Part shown: positions 36,268 to 43,708 of the stretch, one piece after another
Layout: each line of letters starts with the position of its first letter
Position numbering within the stretch: the first letter of the stretch is position 1
Source of the DNA: Paenibacillus sinensis
Lineage (GTDB): Bacteria > Bacillota > Bacilli > Paenibacillales > Paenibacillaceae
Length of the DNA: 64,000 bases
Assembly: GCF_019904155.1 (NCBI RefSeq)
Contig: NZ_JAHCMB010000077.1
Span: forward strand, 80,808 to 144,807
Reading direction: 5' to 3'
The notes under the pieces: model-generated
Told to the model about the DNA's origin: nothing
What the model saw: only the letters and a program-made list of their open reading frames with translations
The model's database searches: none
Program-made: the position numbers and the translations under genes

Positions 36268-36320
36268 TTTGATTATTTGAATATATTGGTCACGATACTC
36301 CTGTCACGTCTCCTTGTCAA
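36268..36320 (-). promoter_or_regulatory. SulP promoter with ArsR-type operator
   Basis: On the minus strand TTGACA (36320-36315) and TATCGT (36297-36292) are 17 bases apart. The imperfect dyad ATATTCAAAT-AATCAAATAT (about 36270-36290) covers the start site, as expected for ArsR/SmtB repression. Confidence 0.6.
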
Positions 36321-36345
36321 TCCAAAATCCTTCCCCAAAACGCAG

Positions 36346-36375
36346 GAAACCGCAGCGTTATTCGCTGCGGATTTC
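36346..36375 (-). terminator. Terminator hairpin that includes the arsR stop codon
   Basis: On the minus strand GAAATCCGCAGCG-N5-CGCTGCGGTTTC is followed by CTGCGTTTT; the TAA stop of the ArsR gene is in the loop. It separates arsR from the SulP promoter. Confidence 0.6.
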
Positions 36376-36684
36376 TTCGAGCAGGGAAATGGCATTCACC
36401 AGGTGGTTGTCAAAAATGCGCTTGGCCACCGCCAGCAGGTCCTTAATCAGAGGATCGCGGAGCGAGTAGATGACCGACGTGCCCTCCTTCACGCTGTTGA
36501 CGACGTTCTTGGCCCGCAGGACGGCAAGCTGCTGGGATACCGCCGATCCCTCCGATCCCAGAATCGCCTGCATCTCGTTGACGGTCTTCTCGCCCTCGCT
36601 GAGCAGTTCCAGAATGCGGATGCGCATCGGATGCGCCAGCGCCTTGAAGAATTCACTCTTGAATTGCTGAATATCATTGTTCAT
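36358..36684 (-). CDS. ArsR/SmtB-family winged-helix repressor
   Basis: The 108-residue protein has FFKALAHPMRIRILELLSEG and the recognition region SAVSQQLAVLRAKNVVNSVK, followed by the wing EGTSVIYSLRD. The ELCVCDL metal site of arsenic sensors is absent and there are no cysteines at all, so it does not sense metal through thiols. AAGGAG precedes the ATG. Its position before the SulP gene and the dyad at that gene's promoter suggest it represses SulP in response to an anion or other signal. Confidence 0.9.
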   Translation of the reverse strand: MNNDIQQFKSEFFKALAHPMRIRILELLSEGEKTVNEMQAILGSEGSAVSQQLAVLRAKNVVNSVKEGTSVIYSLRDPLIKDLLAVAKRIFDNHLVNAISLLEEIRSE

Positions 36685-36920
36685 ATCGCTAGGCTCCTTA
36701 CAGCTCTCTTCACTCTTCGAATCAAGTGTTCAGTACGCGTTCAGATCCGGAAGTACGGGATTCAACCCTGCCGGAGCGAACAACATCTCTTGAAAATTCT
36801 ACAGAATAAGCGTTGCAGGCGTGCTTGTTCCTATAAGCATACCCGCCAAGGCCCGGACGCACAAGAGCGGACGCAATCCATCCTTCGCACGCTTCCCCGT
36901 GCATTTGGACAAGATTCGGG

Positions 36921-37337
36921 CTACAGAGAAGCGTGAAGCGCGGGATACAGACGCAGAGCGCCAGTCCTGATTTCCACCGTTCCCCCTACCGCCATCGGCT
37001 CCCCGATGCACTCGAACGGAATCTCCGATTCGCCGATCGTCAAATAGGCCGTTCCGTCCTCTTCAATGTCTTCGAGCGTCCCTCTCAGCACCGTCAGCCC
37101 TTCTTCCAGAGCAATGATCGGCCTCTCTCCGGGCGCGGGAGCGACGTCGACCCAGCGGATCAGCAGCCCGTCAAGCTCAAGCTCCACGTCAAGCTCTTCG
37201 CCGGGAGCCGGAACCGGCCCCAGCCACCAGCCCTTGCCCTCTCCGTAAGGCGAGCGGAAATGAACCTCAATTGGACGATGCTGATCGCGTACGGAGACGG
37301 ACAGCACCGGCGGAGGGGAAATAATCGTAAGTTTCAT
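36921..37337 (-). CDS. Hypothetical protein (138 aa), beta-rich
   Basis: I do not recognise a family. The sequence is acidic, soluble and rich in predicted strands (LTIISPPPVLSVSVRD; ELDVELELDGLLIRWVDV; TAYLTIGESEIPFECIG), with Pro/Gly turns, suggesting an OB- or PilZ-like barrel. Start 37337 is supported by AAAGGAGAAG; an upstream frame to 37403 has no site. It stands alone between the ArsR gene and the monooxygenase gene. Confidence 0.6.
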   Translation of the reverse strand: MKLTIISPPPVLSVSVRDQHRPIEVHFRSPYGEGKGWWLGPVPAPGEELDVELELDGLLIRWVDVAPAPGERPIIALEEGLTVLRGTLEDIEEDGTAYLTIGESEIPFECIGEPMAVGGTVEIRTGALRLYPALHASL

Positions 37338-37443
37338 AACCGGCTTCTCCTTTCCGTCATATCTTCTTTTTGTACTTCCATGAACACGCTTTGTCAATGT
37401 CAAAAAAGGGCACCCGGAAATCTCCGACAGACCCGATCATGCG

Positions 37444-37480
37444 AAAAAAGCCCCTCAGCCGCACTTAGCGGCCGAAGGGC
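37444..37480 (-). terminator. Terminator of the MarR-nitroreductase-monooxygenase operon
   Basis: On the minus strand GCCCTTCGGCCG-N6-GCGGCTGAGGGGC is followed by TTTTTT. Confidence 0.85.
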
Positions 37481-37495
37481 CTGTTGCTTGTTCGT

Positions 37496-37792
37496 TTATT
37501 TACTTACCGGCTCGGCGCCGTATACCTTAACGTCCAGCGGGGCCGACAGGAATTCGCCCGCCTTGCCCGCAAAAGCCTGGAAATGGCTGCTTGCGTTATG
37601 CGCTTCAACGGCAGCGGAATCGCGCCAGGTTTCCACCATGATGAATGAATTGGAGACTCCCGCATGTTCGTACAGCTCGTAGGACAGGTTGCCTTCCTCC
37701 GCATGTGTAGCGGCAAGCAGATGTTGGGCTTCAGCCAGAAAAGCCTCTCTCTTCGCCGGATCGACCTGCATCAGTGCATGAATAATAATCAT
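37496..37792 (-). CDS. Putative quinol monooxygenase (YgiN-like, ABM fold)
   Basis: The 98-residue protein MIIIHALMQVDPAKREAFL has NLSYELYEHAGVSNSFIMVE and WRDSAAVEAHNASSHFQAF, the pattern of YgiN-type cofactor-free quinol monooxygenases. AGGAGGAG precedes the ATG at 37792; an upstream frame to 37837 lacks a site. It is the third gene of a MarR-nitroreductase-monooxygenase cassette that fits quinone or electrophile detoxification, comparable with the MhqR/YodB-type regulons of Bacillus. Confidence 0.87.
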   Translation of the reverse strand: MIIIHALMQVDPAKREAFLAEAQHLLAATHAEEGNLSYELYEHAGVSNSFIMVETWRDSAAVEAHNASSHFQAFAGKAGEFLSAPLDVKVYGAEPVSK

Positions 37793-37846
37793 TGGATTAT
37801 CTCTCCTCCTGTTTGGGCTGGTAATGTGTTGCGGCAAGGAACGGAA

Positions 37847-38482
37847 TTATTTCCACTCCGCTACCCGGTCAACGGGCAGACGGACCGAAGCATAGCCTTC
37901 ATCGGCAGCTTTGCCGACGGAGAGAAGCATAACCGGCACGTAGCGGTCCTTGTCCAGACCGAATGCTTCGGCAATTTGATCGCGCTCAAAGCCGCCGATC
38001 GGGTTCGTGTCGTAGCCATGCGCACGGGCGACCAGCATAAGCTGCATCGATACCAGACCGCCGTCGATCAGCACCGTTTCCCGTGTTACTTCAGGAGGCA
38101 TAACGGAGAAATATTTGGAGAAGGAGGCCAGCTGTTTCTCCTTGACTTCAAGCGGCATCAGGCCGCGCTCGACAGCCGCACCGTAAATTTCTTCGGCGTA
38201 ATCGAAGTTGTTCATGTCGCCGAATATGGCGATAACCGCCGCCGAAGTCTCGACCTGTGTCTGGTTAAAACGGGCCAGAGGAGCGAGCTTGGCTTTGCCT
38301 TCAGGGCTTTCAATAACAAGAAACCGCCAAGGCTGCATGTTGACGGAGGATGGAGCCAGCGTTGATTCCTCCAGAATCTGCGTCATTTCTTCCTTGCTGA
38401 TTTTGACGGATGGATCATATTTGCGGATCGAACGGCGTCCAGCGACAACTTGCGTGAAATCGTTGTTAATCGGTGTTTTCAT
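37847..38482 (-). CDS. Nitroreductase family protein (FMN-dependent)
   Basis: The 211-residue protein has the FMN-phosphate-binding RRSIRKYDPSVKISKEEM, the APSSVNMQPWRFLVIES motif and the C-terminal GGFERDQIAEAFGLDKDRYV. It reduces quinones or nitro-compounds with NAD(P)H. AGGAGAG lies before the ATG at 38482; the in-frame start at 38503 is not supported. It lies 31 bases after the MarR gene and 54 bases before the monooxygenase gene. Confidence 0.92.
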   Translation of the reverse strand: MKTPINNDFTQVVAGRRSIRKYDPSVKISKEEMTQILEESTLAPSSVNMQPWRFLVIESPEGKAKLAPLARFNQTQVETSAAVIAIFGDMNNFDYAEEIYGAAVERGLMPLEVKEKQLASFSKYFSVMPPEVTRETVLIDGGLVSMQLMLVARAHGYDTNPIGGFERDQIAEAFGLDKDRYVPVMLLSVGKAADEGYASVRLPVDRVAEWK

Positions 38483-38513
38483 CAGTACAGCTCTCCTATC
38501 CAATGGTTTTTGT

Positions 38514-38942
38514 TTATAAAGCTTTCATATTGTGCAGCAGACGGGTCAGCACAGCCTCCGCCACCCTCTTGTCATCCTCGGGAAATCCCGCCAGCAGCGA
38601 ATTCATGAAGCGTACCCTCTCCCCGCGATAGTGTCCGATCGTGGCGCGTCCGTGGTCGCTCAGCGAGACAAGCGTCGCCCGGCTGTCATCCGGATGGGTT
38701 CTCCGGACAATCATGCCTTTCTCCTCCAGCCCGCGAAGATGGCGGGTTACCGCCGCGGGATCGATACCGATCTTGCGCTGGAGAACATTCTGGCTGACGC
38801 CGTCCACGCGGTACAGCTCGTCCAGCAGACGGAGACGGGTGGGACTGATGCCCGCGCATTGTTCGAATTTCGGGGCCAGCGCCTTGTTAAGGTCTTGAAG
38901 CAGTTCAAAGATGCGGCGATCCGCCGGCTCGTAATCGGTCAA
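38514..38942 (-). CDS. MarR-family regulator of the nitroreductase cassette
   Basis: The 142-residue regulator has SPTRLRLLDELYRVDGVSQ, the recognition helix region DPAAVTRHLRGLEEKGMIVR and the wing HPDDSRATLVSLSDHGRA. I place the start at a TTG at 38942, 6 bases after GGGAGGAGG; a GTG at 38975 has no site and would lie in a palindrome. The promoter at 38993-39021 has an inverted repeat on the -35 box, so autorepression is likely. A cysteine in FEQCAGISP (near residue 30) could be redox-sensing. Confidence 0.9.
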   Translation of the reverse strand: MTDYEPADRRIFELLQDLNKALAPKFEQCAGISPTRLRLLDELYRVDGVSQNVLQRKIGIDPAAVTRHLRGLEEKGMIVRRTHPDDSRATLVSLSDHGRATIGHYRGERVRFMNSLLAGFPEDDKRVAEAVLTRLLHNMKAL

Positions 38943-38992
38943 GGCGTACCTCCTCCCAAGAAAGGTTGTGCACAATCAATCTAGGCATACTC

Positions 38993-39021
38993 ATCATACA
39001 CGCGAATAATTGACCCGTCAA
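38993..39021 (-). promoter_or_regulatory. Promoter and operator of the marR cassette
   Basis: On the minus strand TTGACG (39021-39016) and TATGAT (38998-38993) are 17 bases apart. The -35 is embedded in the perfect repeat TTGAC-GG-GTCAA (39021-39010). A second perfect palindrome, TTGTGCACAA, lies at 38966-38975. Confidence 0.7.
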
Positions 39022-39488
39022 CTATAAATTCGAAGAGGGTTATTTGCTGTGATTCAAAACAGCAATGCTCCGATTTGATCCGGTCGAGTCACTAGTGTAA
39101 CCGCTGCGGAAACTGGATATTCACCGGCGGGATTCTCACTAACCAGCCTCATCAGCCGAGTTCTCATCAGTCGGGTTCTCACCAGCGATTTCTCATTTGT
39201 TGGCTATTGCGAATTCTCATTTGTTGGATATCACCAGTGAATTCTCACCGGCAGAGTATCCACTGATGGTAAAATCCACTGGCAGGGTATTCACCGGCGG
39301 GATTCGCCGTTAACAATTAACCCTGTTATTCATTGCGCGGTATCGCGGGAATGATAGCCGGGCGTGGGTTCGCGATTCGATCCTCTTCCGCTTCCTCTTC
39401 CTGACGAATCGGCTCCCGAGACCCGGCAAGCCTTTTCTCTTCGCGGCTCCACGCTCCGCACCGGCGAAGCGGCGAAGCGGTGCGCGGG
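39022..39488. repeat. Non-coding spacer with degenerate short repeats
   Basis: No gene is supported. The stretch 39110-39312 is built of related short units: TATTCACCGGCGGGATTC appears near 39116 and again near 39287, ATTCTCATTTGTTGG or TTTCTCATTTGTTGG appears twice near 39190-39235, and many TCTCA/CCAG units lie between. Confidence 0.55.
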
Positions 39489-40382
39489 CTAGCCGGCGTA
39501 CCGCTTACGCAGCATATCGGCCGCCTCCAGCACTCGGCTGTCGCCGTAGCCGAGTCTGTAGCCGGACGCCTCCGCAAGTCCGGCTTCCGCCAGCAGGCGC
39601 GTGCCCCGCGCCTCCACAGCCGTCCGGACGCTGCGCGCGAATACGGCGGCCGAGTCCGGGCCGCCCAGCTCGCCGAGTCCGGCGATCGTACCTGGGCGCA
39701 CGCGGGGATAATCCAGCTCCGCGTGCCCGCAGGCCGCTTCCTCATAGAAGCGGCGCACGATCTCGCCGCGCTCCGAACCGGAGCCGGCAACCACAACGAA
39801 GGCGTGGACGAAATAGGCATAGCTCTGCCGCCGCTGCGCGATGCCGCAGAACTTCCGTCCGCCGATGGAAAGGTCATATTCGCCGGGACAATAGGACCCG
39901 GCGATTTCTCCGGCCATGACCTGCGGCGCGGCGGCCGGATGGGAGAGCCCGACGGCTTCGGCGATGAGCGAAGCCAGCAGCCGGAAATCGCGGTGGAAGT
40001 CCAGCGTCCCCCGGCTCTTCGGCAAAATCAGCGAGACGTTGACGACCCCGCTGTCAAGGGGTACGGCGGCCCCTCCCGAGTGCCGGACCGCCGCGCGCAG
40101 ACCCGCCGCCTCAAGGCTTGCCATCGCGCCTTCCGCGCACGGAAGGCGGCTGTCCCGGAGGCCCAGCGCCACGCCGCCCGTATGGCTCCATATGTGCAGC
40201 GAGGGCGGCACGAGTCCTGCGCCGACATCCCGGCACAGCGTCTCCTCATAAGCGAAAGGTAGCAGCATGTCCCCGCCCTGCATATGTTCAAATAATGCCA
40301 TCTCGGCAGGAAGCTCTCCGCCTGCCTCCCGCTCTCTTCCGGCCCATTCCAGGGCCGGTGTAAATTCGCTGTTTCGTTCCAT
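39489..40382 (-). CDS. lipL: Octanoyl-[GcvH]:protein N-octanoyltransferase
   Basis: The 297-residue protein is of the LipL type. It moves octanoyl groups from GcvH to lipoyl domains of dehydrogenase complexes, an essential step of lipoate assembly in Bacillota. Diagnostic regions are RHSGGAAVPLDSGVVNVSLI and SYCPGEYDLSIGGRKFCGI, where the first cysteine is the acyl-carrying residue. It is distinct from LipM by the CPGEYDLS context. GGAGGTGG precedes the ATG. It stands alone between non-coding spacers. Confidence 0.88.
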   Translation of the reverse strand: MERNSEFTPALEWAGREREAGGELPAEMALFEHMQGGDMLLPFAYEETLCRDVGAGLVPPSLHIWSHTGGVALGLRDSRLPCAEGAMASLEAAGLRAAVRHSGGAAVPLDSGVVNVSLILPKSRGTLDFHRDFRLLASLIAEAVGLSHPAAAPQVMAGEIAGSYCPGEYDLSIGGRKFCGIAQRRQSYAYFVHAFVVVAGSGSERGEIVRRFYEEAACGHAELDYPRVRPGTIAGLGELGGPDSAAVFARSVRTAVEARGTRLLAEAGLAEASGYRLGYGDSRVLEAADMLRKRYAG

Positions 40383-40702
40383 TTATCCGCGGACCACCTC
40401 CGGGCAGCCCTCCGCCCGCCTTCCTGTATGATCGCCAGCCCTTCTTCGTCAGGGAAGAGGCCAGCAAATCTTCTTCGTAATCGTATTCAATCGCCCGGTC
40501 AACCGGGTAAAATTAGAGTAACAGGCCATATTCCTACTGTACCAATGGTCACATTGTAGCGGATTTGCAGCCACGCCGCAAAACATTAGTGACCGTCCAT
40601 ACAGTCAAGGGAAAGCCCCAGCATAAATCGCCGCCCCGGGAATATATCAGGGGAGAATCATGGCGTGCCCCTCTGAGCGGCATCCATTTAGGAGTGATAC
40701 CA

Positions 40703-41626
40703 ATGACAACCGGCATAACCATCCAAAGTACGCGGACCAAAGGAGCGGAGCAATGGGAGCAGGCGCTGACGGAGCTGTACGACGAGTTTCTCCAATATGG
40801 GCGTCAGGCAGTGGAGGACTACGACAAAGAGGCCGTTCATCAGGCGCGCGTAGGCAGCCGGAAGCTGCTCACGCTCCTCTCGTTTCTCAATCCCGAAGAC
40901 GTGACCGGGCTTCGCGGAGACTTCAAACGCACGCAGAAGGCGCTGGGAAAGGTCAGGGATGCCGATGTGCTGATCCCGGACCTCCGCATGCGCCGCAAGA
41001 CCGCTCAAGAGGACGGCGAACGCAAAACCGCCAAGGTGCTAAAGGCGGTCCTCCGCCGCCAGAAGGCCGAGCGCAAGTCTATGCGGCGCAAGCTGTCCAA
41101 GAAGCTGCCGCCCCTGCTTGAAAGCGGGCAGGACATCAAATGGAACGCCTTTGTGAAGGAGCAGCTGCCTTCTCTCCTTCAGAATAAGGACGTCAACATT
41201 TCCCTGCGCGAGCTGGAGGTTGCCTTCGAGCAGCAGAAAAAGCGCTGCCGGGAGATTCTTAGAGGAGCACAAGCGGATTCCGGGGAAGCGATGGACGAGC
41301 TTCACCGGCTGCGTATTATCGCCAAACGCATCCGCTATATGGCAGGCGCGGCGTCCTTTGCGCTGGACCGGAAATTCTACGCATACGAAGAAATCTATAA
41401 AGAGATTCAATCCAAGCTCGGAGAAATCACCGACAAGCACGTAATGCTGAAGACGATGAGCAAGCTGGAACCAGACGAGCTGGAGGTGTCGCCCAAAGCC
41501 TGGGACAAGTTCCTGCATTCGCTTCACGATGAGCTTGAAGACGCGCTTCGGAACAATACAATCATTCCCTTCTCGCCATCTCCGGGCAGCGGACTGGCCC
41601 AGGAGCCGCCACAGCCAGAGCGTTGA
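40703..41626 (+). CDS. CHAD domain protein (polyphosphate-associated)
   Basis: The 307-residue protein is nearly all CHAD: KEAVHQARVGSRKLLTLLSF, LGKVRDADVLIPDLRMRR and ELHRLRIIAKRIRYMAGAA are its conserved basic helices, which bind inorganic polyphosphate. There is no fused CYTH triphosphatase domain and none is adjacent. Start 40703 follows AGGAGTGA; an upstream frame to 40565 has no site. The C-terminus ends in a Pro/Ser/Gly tail. Confidence 0.88.
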   Translation: MTTGITIQSTRTKGAEQWEQALTELYDEFLQYGRQAVEDYDKEAVHQARVGSRKLLTLLSFLNPEDVTGLRGDFKRTQKALGKVRDADVLIPDLRMRRKTAQEDGERKTAKVLKAVLRRQKAERKSMRRKLSKKLPPLLESGQDIKWNAFVKEQLPSLLQNKDVNISLRELEVAFEQQKKRCREILRGAQADSGEAMDELHRLRIIAKRIRYMAGAASFALDRKFYAYEEIYKEIQSKLGEITDKHVMLKTMSKLEPDELEVSPKAWDKFLHSLHDELEDALRNNTIIPFSPSPGSGLAQEPPQPER

Positions 41627-41939
41627 AGGAGCAAGCATCCATTTTATCCTTACAGGTTGTTCAGACGGCTAGGCTATGAGCAGATGGCTTGAGGCTGGAG
41701 CCGCTATCCGGGGAAGTTAATCGCTTTCGGGTGTCAGCCGCCGATTTATAGACAAAACAAGGCGAAGGAACGCCGCTAAACGTTCCTCCGCCTTATTGTT
41801 TATAACCGTGCTCTCCGGCACCTGGCCCTGCGGGCCTCAGTCCTGATCGCTCCAGCCTTGCATGTATTTGTCCAATGCCCGTTTGGCTTCATGAGACCTG
41901 GCCTAATATGCCTCGGCCCCTTGCGGCCCGCCCTGCCCC
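41627..41939. other. Non-coding spacer with terminator
   Basis: Apart from the hairpin at 41759-41794 I see no gene. A 21-codon minus-strand stretch (41837-41902) reads like the C-terminus of a protein, but a stop stands directly before it. Confidence 0.5.
41759..41794 (+). terminator. Terminator of the CHAD gene
   Basis: AAGGCGAAGGAACG pairs with CGTTCCTCCGCCTT around an 8-base loop, then ATTGTTTATAA. Confidence 0.75.
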
Positions 41940-42263
41940 TTAGCTCAAATAACGGCTTATTACGCCGGTATAGACAGGCTTAGGACTCAGACCGACAAGC
42001 TTCTCCACAGGCTGTCCGCCCTTGTAGACGACGACGGTCGGCAGCCCCATAACGCCCGCTTCGGCTGCAAGCTCGGGCAGCTCATCGCAGTCCACCTTCA
42101 CGACCGATACCGCGCCGTTGTATTCCCGGGACAGATCCTCCAGAATCGGCGTCAGATTCCGGCAGGGCGCGCACCATTCCGCGCCATAATCGACCAGAAC
42201 GAGACCGCCGCTTTTTACTTTTTCCCGCAGCCCTTCGGCACTTTCCGCATGTTGAATTGCCAT
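41940..42263 (-). CDS. Thioredoxin family protein
   Basis: The 107-residue thioredoxin fold has the active site AEWCAPCRNLTPIL (WCAPC rather than the usual WCGPC) and the cis-proline loop VMGLPTVVVYKGGQ. It is cytoplasmic. It lies 7 bases after a MerR regulator with two cysteines and shares its promoter, so it is probably induced by the signal that regulator senses. This makes it a stress-induced accessory thioredoxin, not TrxA. Confidence 0.92.
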   Translation of the reverse strand: MAIQHAESAEGLREKVKSGGLVLVDYGAEWCAPCRNLTPILEDLSREYNGAVSVVKVDCDELPELAAEAGVMGLPTVVVYKGGQPVEKLVGLSPKPVYTGVISRYLS

Positions 42264-42270
42264 TTGTCCA

Positions 42271-42639
42271 TCATCCTTCCCTTGATTCCTCCTGTTCCTT
42301 CCGGATGGAGGCTATTCGCTCTTCCAGATTGTGCTTGATCTGCGTCAACTGATGCAGCTGGCGCTCAATATCGGCAAGCTTCGATTCATAAAGGGGCATC
42401 ACTTCCGTGCAAAATGCCTCCTTGTTCTTCAGAACGCAGTTCAGAAACCCTGCGATTTCCTCCGTTGACAATCCCAGATTCAGGTACAGCTTGATTGTCT
42501 CCACCGTCTCCACGGCAAGCGGCGAATACTCCCGGTAACCGTTGGCCTGACGGACCGGGACAAGCAGACCTTGCAGTTCATAGTATCTCAGCGACCGGAC
42601 GCTGACGCCGGTCTTTTGCGCGAGCTCGCTTATTTTCAT
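42271..42639 (-). CDS. MerR-family regulator paired with thioredoxin
   Basis: The 122-residue regulator has KISELAQKTGVSVRSLRYYE and GYREYSPLAVETVETIKLYL, then a dimerisation coiled coil. Two cysteines, C68 and C77 (FLNCVLKNKEAFCTEVM), lie at the start of the dimer helix, where thiol-sensing MerR proteins (NmlR/AdhR group) have theirs. Start 42639 follows GGAGAG. The promoter has a textbook MerR dyad with a 20-base spacer, so it activates itself and the thioredoxin gene. Thiol or electrophile sensing is inferred. Confidence 0.9.
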   Translation of the reverse strand: MKISELAQKTGVSVRSLRYYELQGLLVPVRQANGYREYSPLAVETVETIKLYLNLGLSTEEIAGFLNCVLKNKEAFCTEVMPLYESKLADIERQLHQLTQIKHNLEERIASIRKEQEESREG

Positions 42640-42770
42640 AACAGTTCTCTCCGGATTCAATGAGAATGTTGGGATGCGAATGCCGTTTCATGCCTCAACC
42701 TGCGCCAGGCAAACGGCATCTTGCGAACAATTCCTGAGCAATGCGATAAGCAATCGATCAGGATACGGTT

Positions 42771-42802
42771 ATTATAAACCCTGACACTGGTGTCAGGGTC
42801 AA
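42771..42802 (-). promoter_or_regulatory. MerR-activated promoter with perfect dyad
   Basis: On the minus strand TTGACC (42802-42797) and TATAAT (42776-42771) are 20 bases apart. Between them is ACCCTGACAC-N2-GTGTCAGGGT (42799-42778), a perfect inverted repeat. Confidence 0.8.
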
Positions 42803-42834
42803 TCCTTTTTTTATCGAGACGAGGAGGTTATTAT

Positions 42835-43641
42835 TCAATTGCTAAATGTCGCTGCTAACTCTGACTCTGTTGCTTCGGGATCAAGCCATTGCCCGATCAC
42901 ATCATGCGTATGTTTGACATCGTTCTCATCCAGAATGTAATACCATTGATCTGTATTCCTGCCTTCCCCTTGCAGCATATGACTTGTAATTGCAGGCGAG
43001 CTCCCTTCAAGTATTGCCTGTTGGGCAAGAGCCAGAACAAACTCCGGCTTCATGTTGGTTTTGAAATTTTCTCCGGCCATTTCGATGATTTTGGGGATAT
43101 TGGCTAAATTGTTGAGCTTTCTCATCCGCTCCAGCATTGCCTTAAGAAAAATTCTCTGCCGCTCTGTTCGATTAAAATCCGAGTCCTCGCGGTATCTGAC
43201 ATACATTAACGCTTCTTTTCCGGAATAGATCGGTTTATTGGGTTCAACCCTGAGCTTCTCATGCAGCGGGTTTTTATTCTCAAGAAGCTTGGTTACCGGA
43301 AGTTCTACTCCCCCAACGGCATCCACGACTTCCACAAGTCCATTGAAATTAATAGTCGCATAGTAATTTACAGGCTCATTCAACAAATTTTCAACGGTAT
43401 CCACAGCCATTTGCGGACCGCCATACGAATGTGCGGCATTGATCTTCGTATTTTTCCGCGCGCCTTTAACCTTATCCGCTCCTATAATTTCTGTGTATGA
43501 ATCACGCGGAATCGAGATGAACAGAGCCTTGTTGTCTTTGGGTCGAATAACGGTGTAGATAATAGAATCAGATAGCCCGTTTTCATTCTTCCGCTGATCG
43601 GTCCTGAGCAATCCTGGAAGCTTGTTTATGGAAAATGTCAA
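42835..43641 (-). pseudogene. LytR-CpsA-Psr (LCP) family protein, N-terminally truncated
   Basis: LCP proteins attach teichoic acids or capsule to peptidoglycan. This copy has most of the catalytic domain: GLSDSIIYTVIRPKDNKALF, SIPRDSYTEIIGADKVKGAR and YREDSDFNRTERQRIFLKAM with the conserved arginines. It lacks the N-terminal membrane anchor and the first strand; the first possible start, a TTG at 43641, has no ribosome binding site and lies on the divergent MFS promoter. The body is visibly more AT-rich than its neighbours. It looks like the remnant of a gene whose 5' end was lost; a functional soluble form is less likely. Confidence 0.65.
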
Positions 43642-43642
43642 T

Positions 43643-43675
43643 TTGACAAGATCGCTATTTCTGATATACTTGTCA
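43643..43675 (+). promoter_or_regulatory. MFS promoter flanked by an inverted repeat
   Basis: TTGACA (43643-43648) and TATACT (43665-43670) are 16 bases apart. TGACAAG at 43644-43650 and CTTGTCA at 43669-43675 form an inverted repeat across the promoter, a possible operator. Confidence 0.6.
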
Positions 43676-43708
43676 TAACAACTATTTATAGAGAAAGAAG
43701 CGAGGAAT

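Noticed and set aside
39110..39312. Possible CRISPR array
   Set aside because: Repeat units are too short, degenerate and unevenly spaced, and no cas gene is present.
39326..39877. A 183-codon minus-strand frame overlapping lipL
   Set aside because: Out of frame with LipL, Arg/Ala/Ser-rich, no family features.
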